Source: Bdellovibrio reynosensis (GTDB lineage: Bacteria; Bdellovibrionota; Bdellovibrionia; Bdellovibrionales; Bdellovibrionaceae). From it: a stretch of 64,000 nucleotides of DNA. Numbering within the stretch: position 1 is the first letter of the stretch; each line of letters opens with the position of its first letter. The notes under the pieces were generated by a model, which was not told where the DNA came from, did not search any database, and worked only from the letters and a program-made list of their open reading frames with translations. The stretch covers positions 744,001 to 808,000 of the forward strand of contig NZ_CP093442.1 in assembly GCF_022814725.1 (NCBI RefSeq). Direction: 5' to 3'. Both the position numbers and the translations under genes were made by a program. Shown here piece after piece: positions 59,052-64,000 of this stretch.

Positions 59052-60335
59052 TTATTTCGGAGCCCCCGTTGAAACCCATTTTTCGACCACGGCTCTCATG
59101 GCTGAGCTCATCAGTCCATTTGTCGGCATCGGGCTTCCGGCATCGTTGATTCTCGTAAGAATCACACTCGCCTTCGCTTTCGCGGCATTGTAATTCGTTA
59201 AATCAAGACCCGCACGCGCACCAGCACCTGTGTGACAGCTTAAGCATTGCGACTTAAACACGCCCAGTTTAGGATCGTTTGATACCAGCTGCGTAAAGCT
59301 CACTGTCGCTGGAGTATTATCCACTGGAACTGTTTCAGTCGAAGTCGTACCGCACTTCGCAGTAGCATCCACTTTTTCAATTGAAGAGAACTGCAACGCA
59401 AACTTATCAGTCGCCTTGATTGAAGACAGAACCAACAACTGCGCATTACCCACTGGGGCTAAATTCACCGGCGTCCCAGCACAGATCACCGCATCGATAT
59501 TGCGATAGACTGTCGCCGAATCTAAAAGTTTATCATTTACATAAAAGAACAAACCTTTTACGCGATATTTTTGTGTACCGGTCGTTAAAGACATAATAGG
59601 ATTACGAACTGCATACCCAACTTGATTACCACTGACCATCGCCACTTGCGCTTCAATCTTGATAGACAAAGGAAATTTAGCAGCATTTGTCGGCATATCA
59701 GCCGCTGTACTCATATTCCAAGAAAGCGCACCCCAGTAAGCTGCATTGGCTTTATTTTCTAAGATCGCCGCATTGGTTTTATAACCGGTGACGACCGAAT
59801 TATTCGCTACAGATCCGCCTTTACAATCAACCCAACTGTTTACAGCCGATTCCCACTCTGTTTTTAAAGACGAAATAGTGCCTGTATGGTGAGTGCCTGT
59901 GTAAGGGGGATTGTGGGCTGCACTCAACGCATTCGTTGAAATCAACTGATAACCTTTATCTTTAAACACTTGATAGGACATCAAAGAGTTCTTAGAAGCA
60001 AAACCCGGAGCTTCATGGTCACCATTATGACAGGAAGCGCAGTTGTTTTTTAAGAAGACATAATAACCAGAACCGAACTTTGCATAAAGTTGATCTTCAC
60101 AAAGATCCCCGGTGCTTTGTTCCTCTGGGACTTCTTCTTCATCTTCATTTTCATCAGCGGATTTGTCGCCAGCATTCAGTTCGGCGTTTTGACTTAGCTC
60201 TTGCAAAGCCTTTTGGTCCATCTGAAAACCTTCACCTAATTGCTGACCACAGTTTTGAAAGGCTGTAATCAGAAGCAAGGCTCCGGCAATAATAGCTACA
60301 ATTTTCCCCACATGCATTCGCTTGATTCGCTTCAT
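59052..60335 (-). CDS. Diheme cytochrome-like lipoprotein
   Basis: 427 residues. The N-terminal signal ends LITAFQNC, a lipobox, so Cys29 should be lipidated; an acidic linker (DENEDEEEVPEEQ) follows. Two c-type heme motifs are visible: NNCASCHNG near residue 101 and SQCLSCHTG near residue 366, the latter with a short C-terminal cytochrome-like domain. The middle of about 170 residues is beta-rich and unassigned. Fourth and last gene of the minus-strand operon, 13 bases after the DUF1501-like gene. An envelope redox role is likely; partners and acceptor are unknown. Confidence 0.85.
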   Translation of the reverse strand: MKRIKRMHVGKIVAIIAGALLLITAFQNCGQQLGEGFQMDQKALQELSQNAELNAGDKSADENEDEEEVPEEQSTGDLCEDQLYAKFGSGYYVFLKNNCASCHNGDHEAPGFASKNSLMSYQVFKDKGYQLISTNALSAAHNPPYTGTHHTGTISSLKTEWESAVNSWVDCKGGSVANNSVVTGYKTNAAILENKANAAYWGALSWNMSTAADMPTNAAKFPLSIKIEAQVAMVSGNQVGYAVRNPIMSLTTGTQKYRVKGLFFYVNDKLLDSATVYRNIDAVICAGTPVNLAPVGNAQLLVLSSIKATDKFALQFSSIEKVDATAKCGTTSTETVPVDNTPATVSFTQLVSNDPKLGVFKSQCLSCHTGAGARAGLDLTNYNAAKAKASVILTRINDAGSPMPTNGLMSSAMRAVVEKWVSTGAPK

Positions 60336-60348
60336 TCGCTTCTTCCCC

Positions 60349-61758
60349 TTAAGCTACGTGAAGTTTCACTACTTTTTCAACGTCATCGGCTTGCAATGTT
60401 GCTGGAGCCAACTGTTTGAACATCCCCAATTTTTTATTCAAATTCAGATAATTTGCTAAGATCGCTGCCGCTACGTAGTCTGGGCGTGAACCAACAAGAG
60501 TTGTTGTATCCACACTTTGATCATTCAAATAGTGACCGATCTGAGTCCCGCTGGTTTTTAATTTTCCAGTCGGATCATAAGCAATAATAAACTGCACAGA
60601 AGAACTGTAATCACTCGACCAGATGCTAGTCGCAGACTCAGACACCTCTGAAGAACAAGCTCCATCCGTCGTAACCAGAATGAAAAGTGGCTTTTTCATA
60701 CGGCTAGCAAGCTCAAGCATGCGACCAATTTGCACACCCGCTTGAAAGTCTTTTTGATCTGCCGCAGTTCTAATACCCGGAGCATGGTAATCGTAACCAC
60801 CTAAAGTAATTCGACCATGGGAAACATTTCCTTTTAAGGCATTATAAACAACCCCCGCGGAAATCGCGTCAGCATTGTTAGCCGCCGTGGTTGACGTGAT
60901 TTTATAAACTGCAGAGGCATTCGCATCAGTGCGTGGATCCACACCCGAAGCGCCACCGGCTGCGATAATATCACCTTGTTTTACACCGGCTTCTTCAAGA
61001 ACTGTTTTAATACCGTCATCTTTGGCATTTAATTTTGCCACTTGGGTTTTTGTCATACGACCCACAAAGCGGCTTAAAAGATCTTTTTGTTTCTTATTTA
61101 AGATCCCATTGTTTGCTAGAACACTTGAATAGTTCAAAGCACCAAACATGGAATCAAGACTTGCTAATTCTAAAGTCGAATTAGGAGCACCGAAAACAGG
61201 TTTAATATTTTCGGCATTGGATCCTTGGTGAACTGTTGGCAAGATTTTACCTACTAAGCCCGCTTTTTCTAGTGGGCCAGATAAATCATAAAATGGGCGA
61301 AGTGCTGACTGACCCGCAGTGTCGTTAGCCGTGTTCGTACAAACGCCAATCAATTTTGATTTTGATAAAGCGTCAGCTGAAGCGACCGATTTAATCCCTT
61401 TATGCAATTGCGCTGTCGCTGCGAAATCAGCACCCAGTACTTTTTCTATTTGGAAACCCGCGCTTCCAAGACCTAATTTCGTGTAAGCACTAAGTAAATC
61501 ACCACCTGCATTTTTAACCACGAAGTTACCGTGAAGGGCAGCTCCCCCGCTCAGACTTAAAGTCACAAACGGCATCATTGCTGCTTCTTCGGCAGCCATC
61601 GCGTTTTGCATCGTAAGAATAGATGTCACCGCACCGGGTACTGCCATACGTGCAGCAAAGGTGATGATGCCCGCCTCTAATAGCTCGCGGCGAGACAGGC
61701 GGAGGCTTGAGTGGTCTGTTTTTTCATCCAGGACTTTTTTTAGTTTATCGTTTTTCAT
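60349..61758 (-). CDS. DUF1501-like exported protein with twin-arginine signal
   Basis: 469 residues. The N-terminus has a twin-arginine motif (RLSRRELLEAGIITFAARMA), suggesting folded export by Tat. The later segments LGGYDYHAPGIRTAADQKDF and LFILVTTDGACSSEVSES resemble the metal-binding core of DUF1501 (sulfatase-like) proteins, although the usual GWDTH motif has changed to GGYDYH. DUF1501 proteins in Planctomycetes and others are co-encoded with heme proteins of the DUF1592/DUF1588 type, as here. Gene three of the operon, 26 bases after the lipoprotein gene. Confidence 0.75.
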   Translation of the reverse strand: MKNDKLKKVLDEKTDHSSLRLSRRELLEAGIITFAARMAVPGAVTSILTMQNAMAAEEAAMMPFVTLSLSGGAALHGNFVVKNAGGDLLSAYTKLGLGSAGFQIEKVLGADFAATAQLHKGIKSVASADALSKSKLIGVCTNTANDTAGQSALRPFYDLSGPLEKAGLVGKILPTVHQGSNAENIKPVFGAPNSTLELASLDSMFGALNYSSVLANNGILNKKQKDLLSRFVGRMTKTQVAKLNAKDDGIKTVLEEAGVKQGDIIAAGGASGVDPRTDANASAVYKITSTTAANNADAISAGVVYNALKGNVSHGRITLGGYDYHAPGIRTAADQKDFQAGVQIGRMLELASRMKKPLFILVTTDGACSSEVSESATSIWSSDYSSSVQFIIAYDPTGKLKTSGTQIGHYLNDQSVDTTTLVGSRPDYVAAAILANYLNLNKKLGMFKQLAPATLQADDVEKVVKLHVA

Positions 61759-61784
61759 TTTCCCCCCAATCCCTTTTTGCTACA

Positions 61785-62468
61785 TCACAGAAGATATGAT
61801 TCAGGCACTGATAACATTCCTGAACACATAAAAATGGCTAATTTATCTGACTCTGCTGCTTTCCCCATCGCTGCAGAATCTAAGGTACTAAAATACTCAT
61901 CCACTGTTTCAGAGAACATGGTGATTTCTTCCTTTGAAGGTTTGCGCATCCAAAAGCGATCGACCATCAGAATATAAGTATTGATTGCACCCATTTTTCC
62001 GTAGGCTTTGGGACCTTGAGCAAAATCAATATATTTAAAAATATCCTTCGTGCCTTTTTTCTCTTTAGCAACGGCCTGTTTACAAACCACGGCTGCTAAC
62101 GAAGTCATAGCGATAATAGAAGGTGAGTTAATAAGTTTGATATCGTTTTGCGGCACAAGTAAGTTACGACGATAATTGATCTCGTTATTTACTTCCGTCA
62201 TATTGATATCAGCGCCTGATAGATTCAATAAAGACATCATTGATTCCAAAGTTTGTTTGGCATCCGTGGGTGCGCCTTCAATTGGATTTTCAGACTTTTG
62301 TGCCACTGTTCCTGAATCAGTTTGCTCTTCACCGCCACCATCGCCAAACGCCACTGGGTCTGAAGACGCAAAATCAGATTGCTGGGCACAGTTTTGAAAA
62401 GAAAGAGTGACGCATAAAAATGAGAATGTAATACCGATGAAGACACCGATTTTTTTAGTCGTGATCAT
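61785..62468 (-). CDS. Lipoprotein of heme/DUF1501 operon
   Basis: 227 residues with a signal ending VTLSFQNCAQQ; Cys27 should be lipidated. This FQNCxQQ form is nearly the same as in the diheme lipoprotein of the operon. A disordered acidic linker of about 45 residues is followed by a helical domain with two or three Cys (VVCKQAV, FMCSGML). No heme motif. It starts 3 bases after the preceding gene. Probably an envelope partner of the heme protein. Family not recognised. Confidence 0.78.
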   Translation of the reverse strand: MITTKKIGVFIGITFSFLCVTLSFQNCAQQSDFASSDPVAFGDGGGEEQTDSGTVAQKSENPIEGAPTDAKQTLESMMSLLNLSGADINMTEVNNEINYRRNLLVPQNDIKLINSPSIIAMTSLAAVVCKQAVAKEKKGTKDIFKYIDFAQGPKAYGKMGAINTYILMVDRFWMRKPSKEEITMFSETVDEYFSTLDSAAMGKAAESDKLAIFMCSGMLSVPESYLL

Positions 62469-62471
62469 GAA

Positions 62472-64000
62472 TTACTCCCCATCCTTAATAAGGCCGCACA
62501 CTGGATCCAGAGCGATCTCTTGATAAAGACCTTTTAAGTTATAATTCAAAGCTTCGAAACGATCACCCAGGCGAACCAAAGTCGTGTACTGTGTTGATTC
62601 AAGTTTCTTCATACAAACGCCTTCATAAACACGTTTTGCCATACACTGACTGAAACGACGCGAATCCGCCAACATGCGGCCGAAATCCTTCGGACCATTA
62701 CCGCCATCCTTATTGGGACCACGCCAGCCAAAGAACGTAGCCTTGCTACCCAAAGTCGCATTGTTCACGAAGCTATCGCTTTTAACTACGAAACCGTAAG
62801 CGTAACTTCCTTTATTCATTTTCGTCGCAACACCTGTGTCTGAATCAAACACGTTACGTGGGTAAAGCTTTAGTTGTTCTTTCGCTTCGAGGTAGGGACG
62901 AATGTAGTTGTTATTCGTTTGGCGATTGCGATTCACTAACTTACCCTGAAGTTTGTCAATATCCGCCTGTGATACACCTTTAGCAGCCATCGATTCACCA
63001 TAGTAAGCGTAAAGAACTGACATATCTTTTTTAGAGTCCAAGTTACACTGTAAGAAACGTTGCTCTTGAACTTCGGCAGTGATTGCCGTGTTACCCAAAT
63101 GGTCTAAGCACGTTTTTACGTAATTTGTTCTGTAAGTTGCATCATTGCGGTTCGTTCTAAAGTCAGCAAGTGCCGCTGCTTTTTTAACGCGATATTCAGC
63201 AATCAAAGACGTCACAATCTTTGGATCGCGGATTTGAATCAAAGCCGCATCTAGTGTGTTTTTAGCGTTAACAGCCGTTTGCCCACGCATAATCAAATAA
63301 TCATAACGAGTTTTATACCAGATCGAGTTTTCTTGGTTAGTCTCTAGGTCTGGAATGATGGAAGCTGTTGTCGGATTCACGACATCCGCAAGGTACTTGT
63401 TATAAGCTGCTGCGATATCATTATCTTTAAAGAAATCACCATGCATCACAGAGTAAACGCCCGTTGCGCCTGAGTTTGTGAAGTTGGCATAATCCATCTT
63501 CGCAAAGGCACCCCGCATACCATCCATTACCGAGTGGCAGCTCTTACAAGAAGTAAGATATTTATTATAATCACCAGCTGGGAAACGTTCAACGTCGCGA
63601 CCTACATATTGGTCAGAAGCGCTTGAATCCGCAGCTTCCGCCATGGAAACACAAAGAAATTGTTTTAATGAAAATTCAACCGCACGACGGTTGGTACCGC
63701 CTCCCAACGCTCTTTCAGCAAAGGTGCGAGTCGAAAGAACACCCGCTGGTTCTGGATTGTTCGCTAAAGTCATTAGCGGATAAGATTTGTCTTTTTGGTT
63801 GTACGGGGTATCCACCGAGCTAACAACCATCTGCTGGCGAGGCTTATGAACCAACGCTTTCGTTAAATCCATGTACGTCGTTTCAGCAGGAACGAAGTGG
63901 CTTTGATTGTAATGACGAGTTCTTAAGTCATCTTGGTTTGTAACGCCATTGAGTTCATAGAAATAATCAGCAGTGAGAATGTCGCGGAAGTCTTTGTTAT
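62472..64000 (-). CDS. c-type heme protein, DUF1592/DUF1588-like, truncated by right edge
   Basis: The minus frame is open from the right edge (no stop or start up to 64000) to 62472, at least 509 residues. A methionine at 63872 is internal: the frame before it is coding (DYFYELNGVTNQDD...). A heme motif SCKSCHSVMDGMRGAFAKMD lies about 115 residues after that Met. It resembles the C-x2-CH-x2-MDP-x-GFA of DUF1588, and the preceding RRAVEFSLKQFLC resembles DUF1592. First of the four genes of the operon inside the window. Probable periplasmic or surface heme protein. Confidence 0.8.
   Translation of the reverse strand, partial: NKDFRDILTADYFYELNGVTNQDDLRTRHYNQSHFVPAETTYMDLTKALVHKPRQQMVVSSVDTPYNQKDKSYPLMTLANNPEPAGVLSTRTFAERALGGGTNRRAVEFSLKQFLCVSMAEAADSSASDQYVGRDVERFPAGDYNKYLTSCKSCHSVMDGMRGAFAKMDYANFTNSGATGVYSVMHGDFFKDNDIAAAYNKYLADVVNPTTASIIPDLETNQENSIWYKTRYDYLIMRGQTAVNAKNTLDAALIQIRDPKIVTSLIAEYRVKKAAALADFRTNRNDATYRTNYVKTCLDHLGNTAITAEVQEQRFLQCNLDSKKDMSVLYAYYGESMAAKGVSQADIDKLQGKLVNRNRQTNNNYIRPYLEAKEQLKLYPRNVFDSDTGVATKMNKGSYAYGFVVKSDSFVNNATLGSKATFFGWRGPNKDGGNGPKDFGRMLADSRRFSQCMAKRVYEGVCMKKLESTQYTTLVRLGDRFEALNYNLKGLYQEIALDPVCGLIKDGE

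Noticed and set aside
1-64000. CRISPR array, prophage, insertion sequence or rRNA/tRNA genes
   Set aside because: No regularly spaced direct repeats, transposase, integrase or phage structural genes, and no RNA gene could be recognised anywhere in the window.

Overview
The window looks like chromosome of a predatory bacterium of the Bdellovibrio group (Bdellovibrionota). This is inferred from the overall gene content: many small exported proteins and lipoproteins (several with a lipobox in the form FQNC), a PilZ protein, an EAL protein, a horizontally-transferred-transmembrane (HTTM) pair behind scpAB, a GH3-family ligase and a small HNH endonuclease. No rRNA, tRNA, CRISPR array, insertion sequence or prophage was recognised. 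Genes are dense, on both strands, and commonly separated by bidirectional hairpin terminators.

Layout. 1-6.3 kb: a very long lipoprotein cut by the left edge, a beta-barrel-like exported protein, a lipoprotein and a YceI protein. 6.3-11.7 kb: a repeat-rich intergenic stretch, a patatin phospholipase, a 52-bp tandem duplication, the potassium transporter Kup, an FMN reductase and a GYF-PilZ protein. 11.7-22.5 kb: an envelope and lipid block with a porin-like protein, a large exported protein of unknown fold, an RND/MMPL permease fused to a LolA-like domain, a TetR regulator, and a three-gene overlapping operon (GH3 acyl-amino-acid ligase, LysE-type exporter, C45-type Ntn-hydrolase). This operon is the best candidate for an undescribed system. 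22.5-28.4 kb: MnmD-like tRNA methyltransferase, YhcC-type radical SAM protein, and class Ia ribonucleotide reductase nrdA-nrdB with a long structured leader and a hairpin-rich spacer.

28.6-37.3 kb: a solute-binding-like protein, a lipoprotein, then one long minus-strand operon (site-2 protease, trpS with a Cys cluster suggesting an iron-sulphur centre, scpA, scpB, a DUF5819-like protein, HTTM protein), followed by an acyl-CoA dehydrogenase on the plus strand. 37.3-43.3 kb: small exported proteins, a MORN-like secreted protein, an orphan OppA-type binding lipoprotein, a cNMP-EAL phosphodiesterase, and an intergenic cluster of dispersed repeats. 43.3-51.8 kb: an overlapping SDR, pterin-synthase-like and pseudouridine-synthase operon, DUF455, YebC, a secreted trypsin-like protease, SufE with two partners, and small exported proteins. 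51.8-59 kb: glnD and mutS, a pyrimidine-rich tract, and an HNH endonuclease gene carrying a 17-nt palindrome that recurs elsewhere. 59-64 kb: a four-gene minus-strand operon of exported c-type-heme and DUF1501-like proteins that runs off the right edge.

Repeat families tie the intergenic regions together: a GC-rich double-hairpin element (three copies, near 27.2, 30.1 and 37.3 kb), a family ending in CAGGCACCTTT (near 6.5, 8.1 and 42.6-42.8 kb), and the ACCACCGAWTCGGTGGT palindrome. Several start codons were moved from the longest open frame to an internal start with a better ribosome binding site or signal peptide; each case is stated.
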